From positions 9,736,366 to 9,800,365 of the forward strand of contig NZ_CP100416.1 in NCBI RefSeq assembly GCF_026017845.1: DNA of 64,000 nt, given 5' to 3'. Both the position numbers and the translations under genes were made by a program. How positions within the stretch are numbered: position 1 is the stretch's first letter; every line of letters begins with the position of its first letter. Below are positions 17,964-29,369 of this stretch, piece by piece. The notes under the pieces were generated by a model. That model was not told where the DNA came from and searched no databases. It saw nothing but the letters and a program-made list of their open reading frames with translations. The DNA comes from Amycolatopsis mediterranei. Lineage in GTDB: Bacteria; Actinomycetota; Actinomycetes; Mycobacteriales; Pseudonocardiaceae.

Positions 17964-18062
17964 ACGCGGGAGCTCGCGCCATGGCGGGCTGAGAGGGTGA
18001 CTTGCGTTTCGCAGGCGTCACCGACCGCATGAACCTGACCGGGTAATGCCGGCGTAGGGAGT
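17964..18062 (+). ncRNA. TPP riboswitch (THI element) of thiC
   Basis: The aptamer hallmarks are present in order: a 5' stem ACGCGGGAGC, GGCGGGCTGAGAGGGTGA, a variable stem closed by GCGTCACC, then GACCGCATGAACCTGACC, GGGTAATGCCGGCGTAGGGA. Thiamine pyrophosphate binding should close P1, whose 3' strand GTAGGGAG is also the only good Shine-Dalgarno for the TTG start of thiC nine bases downstream. Translational control by hiding the ribosome-binding site is therefore likely. Confidence 0.96.
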
Positions 18063-18064
18063 GA

Positions 18065-20502
<2,438 letters not shown>

Positions 20503-20531
20503 ATCGCGCGCGGACCGGGCACCGGCCGCGG

Positions 20532-20575
20532 CGGGCCGGCCGGCCGCGGCGGATCGATCGAAGCCGGCCGGCCCG
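20532..20575. terminator. Bidirectional terminator after thiCD
   Basis: Perfect 13-base arms CGGGCCGGCCGGC and GCCGGCCGGCCCG around an 18-base loop, 30 bases after the thiD stop and 10 bases before the end of the convergent phospholipase gene. No T-run, as usual for actinobacteria. Confidence 0.75.
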
Positions 20576-20585
20576 TGCTGATCGG

Positions 20586-21596
20586 CTAACCCCGGGCGAG
20601 CACCTGCGGCAGCACCGTCGTCAGCCCGGTCCAGTCCGAAGTGACCACCGACGCGTGCTGCTTCGCCAGCTCGGCGACGCGCTGGTTGGCCTGGTCGACC
20701 GTCGGGTTGTGGGCGTCGATGGCCGGCGCGACGTTCTGCCCGTCGGTCATCACGACGTAGTAGTGGTTGGCGTCGTACCACCACGGCCCGGTCTGGGTCA
20801 CCCACGCGTTCGCGTCGCCGTCGAAGACCACGAACCACGGCTTGAGGTCGGCGGTGTACTTGTCCCGCGGGTCACCGCCGGCCGCGCCGTGCACGGTCGG
20901 GAAGATGTTCGCGTCGCCGAGCTTGCCGGCGTTCTTGAGGCCGACGAGGTACCGCGTGTACTCGACGTCGGTCTTCAGCGTGTCGGTCGGGTTCTGCTCC
21001 TCGACCGTGCCCGGGATGATCTCGGTGATGACCCGGCCCCGCAGCGCGTCCACGGACGGCCAGTTGTCCGCCTTGGCCGCGTCGTCGAGCGTGGCGTAGC
21101 TCCCGAGCAGCTCGGCCGGGCGGAAGGCGACGCTGCCCAGGTGCGAACGGAACGTCGCGTCCAGCTCGTCCGGGCCCAGGCCGGTGTTGTCCGAGAAGCC
21201 GGTCTTCATCTCGAGCTTGAGCGTGAGCGGCGTGTGCCCGGGGTGGGCGGCCAGCCAGATCCGGATGTCGTCGAGGCAGTACTCCAGGTTCTTGTTCGTC
21301 CCACCCGAGTACAGCTGCGACGCCGAAGTCGCCGCGACGCAGTTGTTCTGGTTTCCCAACGGGTTCGAGTGGCTGACCTTCCACTCGTGGGTGAAGAAGT
21401 CCGGCCAGACGTCGAGCTCGATCAGCGACGACCCGGCGTCGAGCGCCTGGGCCAGGTAGCCGTAGGCCGCCGGGTCGTAGGTGTTGTGCACGCCGACGGT
21501 GGTGACGTGGGAGAGCTTGGGACTGTCCGCGTGAGCGGCGGTCGTTCCGGAGAGCGTGAGAGCGGCCGCGAGGAGGACCACCGAGAAGAGCTTCAT
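20586..21596 (-). CDS. Secreted Ca2+-dependent PI-PLC-like phosphodiesterase
   Basis: Exported protein of 336 residues with signal peptide MKLFSVVLLAAALTLSGTTAAHA (cleavage near 23). The TIM-barrel phospholipase C signature is visible: His37 in GVHNTYD, the metal-ligand region LIELDVWPD and the second His76 in VSHSNPLG, followed by TLKLEMKTG. This is the PI-PLC-C1 subgroup, which may cleave phosphatidylinositol or its glycosylated forms. Whether activity is on host, prey or own lipids cannot be told. It lies between the two thiD genes on the opposite strand. Confidence 0.85.
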   Translation of the reverse strand: MKLFSVVLLAAALTLSGTTAAHADSPKLSHVTTVGVHNTYDPAAYGYLAQALDAGSSLIELDVWPDFFTHEWKVSHSNPLGNQNNCVAATSASQLYSGGTNKNLEYCLDDIRIWLAAHPGHTPLTLKLEMKTGFSDNTGLGPDELDATFRSHLGSVAFRPAELLGSYATLDDAAKADNWPSVDALRGRVITEIIPGTVEEQNPTDTLKTDVEYTRYLVGLKNAGKLGDANIFPTVHGAAGGDPRDKYTADLKPWFVVFDGDANAWVTQTGPWWYDANHYYVVMTDGQNVAPAIDAHNPTVDQANQRVAELAKQHASVVTSDWTGLTTVLPQVLARG

Positions 21597-21664
21597 CCAG
21601 GCTCCTTCGAACGTGAGTAACCTTCACAATGTCCCACCGTGGTTGACTGTCGATGAAGCAAGAG

Positions 21665-21684
21665 AGGCCAATTGGCCTAGACCA
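21665..21684. promoter_or_regulatory. DasR-like (dre) half-overlapping palindrome before second thiD
   Basis: A perfect 14-bp palindrome AGGCCAATTGGCCT (21665-21678) overlaps TGGCCTAGACCA (21673-21684), which matches the DasR consensus TGGTCTAGACCA at 11 of 12 positions. It lies 15-35 bases before the second thiD start, in the promoter position. Which of the two overlapping symmetries is real cannot be decided by eye. Confidence 0.45.
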
Positions 21685-21699
21685 GAAGTCGGGAAAAGA

Positions 21700-22518
21700 A
21701 TGATTCCTTCGGCGTTGACCATCGCCGGGTCGGACTCCGGCGGTGCCGCCGGGCTCCAGGCGGACCTGCGCACGTTCCTGACCTGCGGAGTGCACGGCCT
21801 GGTCGCGGTCACCGCCGTCACCGTGCAGAACACCCTGGGCGTGCACGACCGCGCCGACCTGCCGCCGCACATCGTGGCCGGGCAGATCGAGGCCGTGGCG
21901 GCGGACATGGGCGTCGGCGCGGCGAAGACCGGCATGCTGGCCTCGGCCGAGATCATCCACGCCGTCGCGGCGGCGTGCGACACCGCCGAAATCGGGCGGG
22001 ACGCGAAGATCCCGTTCGTCGTGGACCCGGTAGCGGCGTCGATGCACGGCCACCCGCTGTTCGACGAGGCGGGGCTCGTGGCGTTGCGCGACGAGCTCCT
22101 GCCGCGCGCGACGGTGCTGACCCCGAACCTCGACGAGGTCCGGCTGCTCACCGGGATGACGGTGAAGGACCGCGAGGGCATGCACACCGCGGCCGTCGTG
22201 CTGCACCGGATGGGCCCGCGGTACGTGCTGGTCAAGAGCGGGCACCTGCAGGCCGACCCGGAGTGCGTGGACCTGTTGTTCGACGGGTCGACGTTCGTGG
22301 AGCTGCCGGGGCAGCGGTACCCGACCCCGCACACGCACGGCGCGGGCGACACGATGGCGTCCGCGCTCACGGCCGGCCTGGCCAAGGGGATGTCCGTGGT
22401 CGAGGCCGCGCGCTACGGCAAGTGGTTCGTCTCGCACGCGGTCGAGCACGCCTACCCGATGGGCGCGAAGGTCGGCCCGGTCTCGGCTTTCTGGCGGCTG
22501 GCGCCCGAAGAGCGCTGA
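21700..22518 (+). CDS. thiD: Second hydroxymethylpyrimidine kinase (ThiD paralogue)
   Basis: Ribokinase-fold kinase of 272 residues, clearly homologous to the first ThiD: MIPSALTIAGSDSGGAAGLQ, TPNLDEVRLLTGM, PHTHGAGDTMASAL. It differs by a short insert around residue 105 (CDTAEIGRDAKIP). It may phosphorylate HMP salvaged from outside, or pyridoxal-type substrates as some ThiD paralogues do. The ATG at 21700 follows GGGAAAAGA. No riboswitch precedes it; a DasR-like site does. It is convergent with the MarR-type gene, 16 bases apart. Confidence 0.92.
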   Translation: MIPSALTIAGSDSGGAAGLQADLRTFLTCGVHGLVAVTAVTVQNTLGVHDRADLPPHIVAGQIEAVAADMGVGAAKTGMLASAEIIHAVAAACDTAEIGRDAKIPFVVDPVAASMHGHPLFDEAGLVALRDELLPRATVLTPNLDEVRLLTGMTVKDREGMHTAAVVLHRMGPRYVLVKSGHLQADPECVDLLFDGSTFVELPGQRYPTPHTHGAGDTMASALTAGLAKGMSVVEAARYGKWFVSHAVEHAYPMGAKVGPVSAFWRLAPEER

Positions 22519-22534
22519 CGGTTCAGAAGGCGGC

Positions 22535-22963
22535 TCAGTCGTCCGCGATCAGGGCCTCGAGCGCCGGGATCGCCGCCGTCAGGGCCTCCCGGTGCTCGGG
22601 CGAGAGCCGGTCGAGGCGCCGGTTCAGCTCCTGCACCCGCGTCGACCGGACGCCGGAAACGAGGCGCTCGCCCTCTTCGGTCGCCTTCGCCAGCCAGGCG
22701 CGCCGGTCGATCGGATCGGACTCGCGGCTGACGTACCCCGCCTCGACCAGGGACGCGATGATCCGCGACATCGTCGCCGCGGCCACGCCTTCCTTGGCCG
22801 CGAGGTCGCCGAGCCGCAGCTGGCCCGCGTGCACCAGCGTCGCCAGCGCCGAGATCGCGCCGTGGCCCGGCCCGGGCACCCCCGCCTGCCGCAGGGACCG
22901 GGACAGCCTGCCCACGGCGAGGTACAACCTGCCCGAGACGTCCTGGACCGATGTGCTCGTCAC
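22535..22963 (-). CDS. MarR-family regulator
   Basis: Winged-helix regulator of 142 residues: recognition region LGDLAAKEGVAAATMSRIIASLVEAGYV and wing ESDPIDRRAWLAKATEEG, the D-x-R-D/R-x pattern of MarR. The GTG at 22963 has AAGGAG six bases upstream. Neighbours give no obvious target (thiD paralogue convergent, thiG upstream on the same strand), so it may act elsewhere or on itself. Confidence 0.9.
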   Translation of the reverse strand: MTSTSVQDVSGRLYLAVGRLSRSLRQAGVPGPGHGAISALATLVHAGQLRLGDLAAKEGVAAATMSRIIASLVEAGYVSRESDPIDRRAWLAKATEEGERLVSGVRSTRVQELNRRLDRLSPEHREALTAAIPALEALIADD

Positions 22964-23066
22964 GGCTGGCTCCTTCTGCCCTCACCCCGCCGCGGCTGCG
23001 CCGGAAATTGCCGTCCACCTTACGGGTCCGGGGTCACGCTCCGCGTTAAGCCACCACGGCGTCATA

Positions 23067-23112
23067 CCGGGGCTTCGCCCCGGGCCGGGGGCTCCGCCAC
23101 CCGGAGCCCCCG
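23067..23112. repeat. Double-hairpin palindromic element, intergenic copy
   Basis: Two adjacent hairpins: CCGGGGCTTCGCCCCGG (23067-23083), then CCGGGGGCTCC, GCCAC, CCGGAGCCCCCG (23086-23112). It lies 12 bases beyond the thiG stop, so it may terminate thiOSG transcripts. The same two-hairpin sequence, ~85 percent alike, occurs inside the GH3 gene at 63653-63698. Confidence 0.8.
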
Positions 23113-23123
23113 AAAGCAGCAGT

Positions 23124-24083
<960 letters not shown>

Positions 24084-24084
<1 letters not shown>

Positions 24085-25157
24085 CACACGTGCTCCTTCT
24101 GGTGCAGGCGGGCGGGGGACGCGGCGGCGGTGCCTTCCGGCGGCTCGTCCCCCTCGAGCCAGGCGACCACGGCGTCCGCGGTCACCGGGGCCATCAGCAG
24201 GCCGTTGCGGTGGTGCCCGGTCGCGGCAAAAACACTGCCGTCCAGGACGCCGAGGTAGGGCAGCGCGTCCCGGCTGCCGGCCCGCAGGCCGGCGGCGCTC
24301 TCGACCAGCTCGTACTCGGTGACCGCGGGGTAGATGCGTTCGGCGCCTTCGAGCAGCTCACGCACGCCGCGGACGGTGACGGCCCGGTCGAACCCGGCCT
24401 CGTACTGGGTGGCGCCGAGGACGAGCTCCTGGTCACCGCGCGGGACGAGGTAGATCGGGCGGCCTTCGACGACGGCCCGCACGGTGTGCGTCGGCGGCGG
24501 CAAGCAGCCGCGCCGGGGTTTCAGGCGGAGGATTTCGCCCTTGAGCGGGCGCACGGCGCCGGCGAGCAGCGGGTGCAGCTGCCCGGTCCAGGCGCCCGCG
24601 GCGAGCACGACGGCTTCGGCGTCCGGGAGTTCTTCGACGCGCTCGCGGACGAACCGGACCCGGTGGTTGACGCAGGCCGCGTACAGCGCGTCGAGCAGTT
24701 TCCGGTTGTCCACGGCCAGGTCGCCGGGTACGTGGAGTCCACTTCGGACGGATCCGACCCCCGGTTCGAGCCGCTTGACCTCCCGCCCGGTGAGCCGCTC
24801 GGCGGTGCGGCCGAGCGAGTGCAGGTGGCCGGCCAGGATGTCCAGGTAGCCGGCGTCGGCGCGGTCGAAGGCGACGACGAGCGTCCCGTGCTCGGCCAGC
24901 CCCGGGGTGACGCCCTCTTTTTCGAGGTCACGGGCGAAGCCGGGCCAGCGTTTGAGCGACTCTTCGCCGAGGCGGAGGATGTCCTCCTCGCCCGGCCAGG
25001 CCTCGGTGACCGGGGCGAGCATGCCGCCGGCCAGCCAGGACGCGCCACCGCGGGCGGGCTCGGGGTCGTAGAGGGTGACGTCGTGCTTTTTCGCGGCGGC
25101 TCGCCACGCGGCGGACAGGCCGATCACGCCGCCGCCCACCACTGCCAGGTTCGTCAT
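24084..25157 (-). CDS. thiO: Glycine oxidase ThiO
   Basis: FAD enzyme of 357 residues of the D-amino-acid-oxidase fold oxidising glycine to iminoglycine for thiazole formation. The N-terminal dinucleotide motif [15 protein letters not shown] is at 4-18, followed by [26 protein letters not shown] and the C-terminal [19 protein letters not shown]. First gene of thiOSG; the ATG at 25157 lies six bases after the TPP aptamer, whose last strand contains the GGGAGCG that serves as ribosome-binding site. Confidence 0.95.
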
Positions 25158-25163
25158 GGGATC

Positions 25164-25258
25164 ACGCTCCCTGCGCCGGCATGACCCGGATCAGGTTCCA
25201 CGGTCGGAGCGGCAGCTCCCTCTCAGCCCGTGCCTCGGGCTCCCGTGCGGACACGTCC
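25164..25258 (-). ncRNA. TPP riboswitch of thiOSG
   Basis: Read on the minus strand: GTCCGCACGGGAGCCC, GGGCTGAGAGGGAGCTGCC, GACCGTGGAACCTGATCC, GGGTCATGCCGGCGCAGGGA. This is the full THI box order. Its 3' strand contains the GGGAG in front of thiO, so thiamine pyrophosphate should hide the ribosome-binding site. Only ~30 bases separate its 5' end from the divergent thiE start. Confidence 0.95.
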
Positions 25259-25274
25259 ACCCTAACGCGACGGG

Positions 25275-25280
25275 TACGGT
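25275..25280 (+). promoter_or_regulatory. Probable -10 box of thiE (leaderless)
   Basis: TACGGT ends seven bases before the thiE ATG; there is no Shine-Dalgarno and hardly any room for a leader. The -35 region would then fall in the DNA that encodes the 5' end of the divergent riboswitch. Confidence 0.5.
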
Positions 25281-25287
25281 CGCCGCT

Positions 25288-25947
25288 ATGCCCGCCCTCT
25301 CCGGTGACAAGATCCGCGCCCGCCTCGACTCGGCGCGCCTGTACCTCTGCACGGACGCCCGCACGAACCGCGGCGACCTGGCCGCCTTCGCCGACGCGGC
25401 CCTGGCCGGCGGCGTCGACATCGTCCAGCTGCGCGACAAGACCGGCGCACTGGAGGCGGCCGGCGAGATCGCGGCGCTGGAGGTGCTGGCGGAGGCGTGT
25501 GCCCGCCACGGAGCGTTGCTGTCGGTGAACGACCGGGCCGACGTGGCGCTGGCCGTGGGGGCCGACGTGCTGCACCTGGGTCAGGACGACATCCCGGTGC
25601 CGCTGGCCCGCCGCATCCTGGGTGACGAGGTGGTGATCGGCCGCTCGACGCACTCGCTCGACCAGGCCCTCGCGGCGGCCGCCGAGCCCGGGGTGGACTA
25701 CTTCTGCACGGGCCCGTGCTGGCCGACCCCGACGAAGCCGGGCCGCCCGGCACCGGGCCTGGACCTGGTCCGCGCGACGGCGGCCTGGACCCCCGATCGG
25801 CCGTGGTTCGCCATCGGCGGCATCGACGGGCCGCGGCTCCCGGAGGTCCTCGACGCGGGCGCGTCCCGGATCGTGGTGGTCCGGGCGATCACCGAGGCCG
25901 AGGACCCCGAGGCCGCGGCGCGCGAACTGCGAGCCCGGCTGCCCTGA
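25288..25947 (+). CDS. thiE: Thiamine-phosphate synthase ThiE
   Basis: Joins HMP-PP and thiazole phosphate into thiamine phosphate. The 219-residue barrel contains [58 protein letters not shown] and [19 protein letters not shown], all typical. The ATG at 25288 is the first good start and has a -10 box at leaderless spacing. It is divergent from thiOSG and ends two bases before a convergent gene. Unlike thiC and thiO it has no riboswitch of its own. Confidence 0.95.
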   Translation: MPALSGDKIRARLDSARLYLCTDARTNRGDLAAFADAALAGGVDIVQLRDKTGALEAAGEIAALEVLAEACARHGALLSVNDRADVALAVGADVLHLGQDDIPVPLARRILGDEVVIGRSTHSLDQALAAAAEPGVDYFCTGPCWPTPTKPGRPAPGLDLVRATAAWTPDRPWFAIGGIDGPRLPEVLDAGASRIVVVRAITEAEDPEAAARELRARLP

Positions 25948-25948
25948 G

Positions 25949-26692
25949 TCACGGGGTCGGTGTCGACGCGGCGCCCTTGCTGGTCGGCGGGGTCGCGGTC
26001 GTCGCCGGGGCCGAGGTCGACGGCTGCTCGGTCGTCGTGCTCGGGGTGGTCGTCGGGGTCTCGGACGACGTCGTCGGCGCCGTCGAACTTTGCGAAGGCG
26101 GCGTCGTGGTCGTCTCCGTCGGGGACACCTGGGTGTCGTTCGTCGAGGTCGGCGGGGTCTTCGACGGCGTCTGGTCCGTGCGGCCGCTGCCGCCCGAGAA
26201 GATCTTGCCGATGCTCGAGCCCGTGCCGCCGCCGATCTGGGTGCCCGTCGCCGACTCGAAGCCGACGATCGACAGGATCGCCACCGCGAACGCCGCCACG
26301 CTCGTGCCGATGATCAACGGCCAGCGCAGCTTCCGCAGCCGCGCCGACAGCTGCGACGGCTCGGGTTTCGCCAGCTGGACCGTCGGCTGGTCGGTGATCG
26401 GCACGTCCGACGGCTCCTCGGCCGGTCCCCGGCGCCGGATGCCCGACGTCGCCAGCTGGCGCGCCTTCAGCGCCGCCTCGCGGGTGCGCTGCAGCGAGCG
26501 CAGGTAAAGCTCGCTGCCGACCGTCGACACCACGCTCGCCACGCCGGCACCGACCACGGTGCCCGCCACGCCCAGCGTCGAACCGAGCAGCGCCGCGGTC
26601 ACCGCCGCCAGCGCCGCTGCCAGGACCTGCGCGATCCGCAGGCCCGACTTCTGTTCCTTCGCTTCCGAAGCCGCTACGTTCTCCTTGCTCAT
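25949..26692 (-). CDS. Membrane protein with Thr/Ser/Pro-rich tail, unknown function
   Basis: Protein of 247 residues. A cytosolic start is followed by a hydrophobic pair at ~18-62 (LAAALAAVTAALLGSTLGVA and AGTVVGAGVASVVSTVGSEL), a charged loop to ~122, one more helix (LIIGTSVAAFAVAILSIVGF, ~125-144) and ~100 residues rich in Thr, Ser and Pro that should lie outside the cell. I do not recognise the family; similar proteins are common in Pseudonocardiaceae envelopes. It is convergent with thiE. Confidence 0.75.
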   Translation of the reverse strand: MSKENVAASEAKEQKSGLRIAQVLAAALAAVTAALLGSTLGVAGTVVGAGVASVVSTVGSELYLRSLQRTREAALKARQLATSGIRRRGPAEEPSDVPITDQPTVQLAKPEPSQLSARLRKLRWPLIIGTSVAAFAVAILSIVGFESATGTQIGGGTGSSIGKIFSGGSGRTDQTPSKTPPTSTNDTQVSPTETTTTPPSQSSTAPTTSSETPTTTPSTTTEQPSTSAPATTATPPTSKGAASTPTP

Positions 26693-26839
26693 GATCCCGA
26701 TCTAGGTAGTCCGTGTTCTCCCCTGTCCAACGTCTAAGGCGCGTGAGGCACTCCCCTCGTTGCCGCGGCGTGAGGAGGACCACTCCGTCTGTCCACAGTA
26801 GACACTCCATATCGAACGTTTTCTTGACATACTCGGCAC

Positions 26840-27790
26840 ATGGAACTGGTGACGATCTCTGACATCGAGGCCGCCGCGAAGCGCGTCGCCGATGTCGCCG
26901 TGCGCACGCCTCTGCTGCTCCAGACCTGGGATCCCCGCGGAACCCTGTGGCTCAAACCCGAAAACCTGCAACCGGTCGGGGCGTTCAAGGTGCGCGGCGC
27001 GTTCAACGCCATCGCCGCCCTCGACGACGCGGCTCGTGCCCGCGGGGTCATCGCGTACTCCAGCGGCAACCACGCGCAGGCAGTCGCGTACGCGGCGCAG
27101 CGCTACGGCGTGCCCGCGGTGATCGTCGTGCCGGACGTCGCGCCGCGGATCAAGGTCGAGGCCACCCGCGCGTACGGCGCCGAGGTGATCGAGGTTCCGA
27201 TCGGCGAGCACGAGGGCAAAGCGCGCGAACTGGCCACCGAACGCGGGCTGACCCTCGTCCCGCCGTTCGACCATGCGGCCATCATCGCCGGGCAGGGCAC
27301 GGCGGGGCTGGAGATCGCCGAGGACCTGCCGGACGTCGAGGTCGTCCTGGTGCCGATCAGCGGCGGCGGGCTGGCGGCCGGGGTCGGCACCGCGATCAAG
27401 GCCCGCTGCCCGGGGGCCCAGGTCATCGGCGTCGAACCCGCACTGGCCGCGGACGTCGCCGACAGCCTGCAGCAGGGCCGGCTGGTCCGCTGGCCGCAGG
27501 CCGACCGCGCCAAGACGATCGCCGACGGCCTGCGGTCGCAGCCGTCCGAGCTGACCTTCGCCCATTTGCGGGAGGTCGTCGACCGGATGGTGACGGTGAC
27601 CGAGGACGAGATCCGCGAGGCCGTCCGCGTCCTCGCCCGCAAGGCCCGGCTGGTGGCCGAGCCCAGCGGCGCGGTGACGACGGCGGCGTACCTCTTCCAC
27701 GCCGAAGAGCTGCCGGCCGGCAAGACCGTCGCGCTGGTCTCGGGCGGCAACGCGGACCCGGCGCTGTTCGCCGAGATCCTCGCGGGCTGA
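26840..27790 (+). CDS. Threonine/serine dehydratase-like PLP enzyme
   Basis: Fold-type II PLP enzyme of 316 residues, shorter than biosynthetic IlvA because the C-terminal ACT-like regulatory domain is absent. Lys50 in VGAFKVRGAF should carry PLP; SSGNHAQAVAYAA and the phosphate-binding loop PISGGGLAAG are present, and SGGNAD near the end. A catabolic threonine/serine dehydratase or serine racemase are both possible. The ATG lacks a clear ribosome-binding site. It is convergent with the DHA2 exporter gene. Confidence 0.9.
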   Translation: MELVTISDIEAAAKRVADVAVRTPLLLQTWDPRGTLWLKPENLQPVGAFKVRGAFNAIAALDDAARARGVIAYSSGNHAQAVAYAAQRYGVPAVIVVPDVAPRIKVEATRAYGAEVIEVPIGEHEGKARELATERGLTLVPPFDHAAIIAGQGTAGLEIAEDLPDVEVVLVPISGGGLAAGVGTAIKARCPGAQVIGVEPALAADVADSLQQGRLVRWPQADRAKTIADGLRSQPSELTFAHLREVVDRMVTVTEDEIREAVRVLARKARLVAEPSGAVTTAAYLFHAEELPAGKTVALVSGGNADPALFAEILAG

Positions 27791-27803
27791 TCCGGAGCGC
27801 GGG

Positions 27804-29324
27804 TCAGGAGCCGGCGACCGGGGTCCCGCCGCGGATGTGCGTCGGCGGGCCCTCGACACCGCAGTGGAAGCATTCGCCCAGGTGGGGGCGCTCGTCGTCG
27901 GGCTTGGCCTCCGTCGGCGGCGCGAGGACGCCGTTGTGGATGCCGAGCGCGATCAGGCCGCCGGCGATCGCCAGCGCCGCGCAGATGACCAGCGCCGTCC
28001 GCCAGCCCGCCGTCAGCGCGACCGGGTCGGTGTACGCCTCGCCGGTCAGCCCGGCCGCGGCGGGCAGCACCGCCACCGCCAGCAGGCCACCCGAGCGGGC
28101 GATGGCGTTGTTGACACCGGAGGCCACGCCGGCGTAGCGGTCCGGGGCCGCGGCGAGCACCGTCGCGGTCACCGGGGCCACCACGGTCGCCAGCCCGAGC
28201 CCGAACACCACCACCGCGGGCAGCACCGTGCCGAGGTAGGACGCGCCGGGCGCGATGCGCAGCATCAGCAGCATCCCGATGCCGACGACGATCGGGCCGA
28301 CGACCAGCTGCGTCCGCGGGCCGATGCGCTGCGCGAGCGCGCCGGAGCGGCCCGAGAGCAGCAGCATGATCACCGTCAGCGGCAGCCCGGCCAGCCCGGA
28401 CGCGGTCGGCGAGTAGCCGAGCGAGACCTGCAGCTGCATCACCAGCAGCATCATCACGCCGCCGAGCGCGGCGTAGACGACGAAGGTCAGCGCGTTCGAG
28501 AGCGTGAAGGTCCGGTCGCGGAACAGCGACGGCGGCACGAGCGGTTCCCTCGAGCGGTGCTGAACGGCGACGAAAGCGGCCAGCCCCGCGATCCCCAGCA
28601 GGCCCGCGATCAGCACGATCGGGTCGCCGACGCCGCGGGCGGGCGCCTCCACCAGCGCGCCGGTGATCCCGGCGAGGCCGAGGGCGCCGAGGGCGGCGGC
28701 GCCGAAGTCCGGGTGCCCGGTGGCGTCCGGGTCGCGGGATTCGGGGACGAACTTCCGCGCCATGAGCACCACCGCGACCGCGATCGGCACGTTGATGAGG
28801 AACGCCAGCCGCCACGACCAGGCCTGCACGAGGAAGCCGCCGAGCAGCGGCCCGGCGGCGGCCGCGATGCCGCCGAGGCCGGACCAGGCACCGATCGCGC
28901 GGGCGCGGGCGTCGTGCGCGAAGGACGACTGGAGGATCGCGAGCGACCCCGGCGTCAGGAGCGCGCCGCCGATGCCCTGCAGGATCCGCATCGCGACGAG
29001 CATCTCGGTGGACGTCGCCGCGGCGCACAGCCCGGACGCGACGCCGAACCAGACGACGCCCACCAGGTACATGCGGCGGCGGCCGTACCGGTCGCCGAGC
29101 GAGCCCGCGACGAGGATCAGCGCGGCGAGCGCCAGCATGTAGCCGTCGAGGATCCATTGGAGCCCGGCGACGGAGGCGTTCAGCTCGGCGCCGATGCGGG
29201 GCAGGGCGACGTTGACGATGGTGCCGTCGAGCATGGCCATGCCGGAGCCGAGGATGGTGGTGGCCAGCAGGCCGCGGGCCGCGCCGGTGCCCCACCGGAT
29301 CCCGGTGTCTTCAGTGGCAGTCAC
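27804..29324 (-). CDS. DHA2-type MFS exporter (14 helices)
   Basis: Drug:proton antiporter of 506 residues with ~14 hydrophobic segments. Motif C-like region MAMLDGTIVNVALPRIGAEL is in helix 1, motif A is GSLGDRYGRRRM, and LGGFLVQAWSWRLAFLINVP is the DHA2 hallmark. Likely exports a toxic compound or antibiotic; the substrate is unknown. The GTG start has AAGGTGA upstream. The cytosolic tail ends in an unusual Cys/His segment, LGECFHCGVEGPPTH, which could bind metal. It lies downstream of the dasR-like gene on the same strand, separated by 45 bases. Confidence 0.92.
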   Translation of the reverse strand: MTATEDTGIRWGTGAARGLLATTILGSGMAMLDGTIVNVALPRIGAELNASVAGLQWILDGYMLALAALILVAGSLGDRYGRRRMYLVGVVWFGVASGLCAAATSTEMLVAMRILQGIGGALLTPGSLAILQSSFAHDARARAIGAWSGLGGIAAAAGPLLGGFLVQAWSWRLAFLINVPIAVAVVLMARKFVPESRDPDATGHPDFGAAALGALGLAGITGALVEAPARGVGDPIVLIAGLLGIAGLAAFVAVQHRSREPLVPPSLFRDRTFTLSNALTFVVYAALGGVMMLLVMQLQVSLGYSPTASGLAGLPLTVIMLLLSGRSGALAQRIGPRTQLVVGPIVVGIGMLLMLRIAPGASYLGTVLPAVVVFGLGLATVVAPVTATVLAAAPDRYAGVASGVNNAIARSGGLLAVAVLPAAAGLTGEAYTDPVALTAGWRTALVICAALAIAGGLIALGIHNGVLAPPTEAKPDDERPHLGECFHCGVEGPPTHIRGGTPVAGS

Positions 29325-29369
29325 CCGGTCACCTTCACGCGACCGGGGACCCCCGTCAACCGCGCCCCC

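Noticed and set aside
26824-26829. TTGACA as -35 box of the dehydratase gene
   Set aside because: It lies only ten bases before the start codon, leaving no room for a -10 box and transcript start.
26840-29324. Insertion sequence or prophage around the exporter and neighbouring genes
   Set aside because: No transposase, integrase, terminal inverted repeats or tRNA attachment site is visible; base and codon use match the surroundings.
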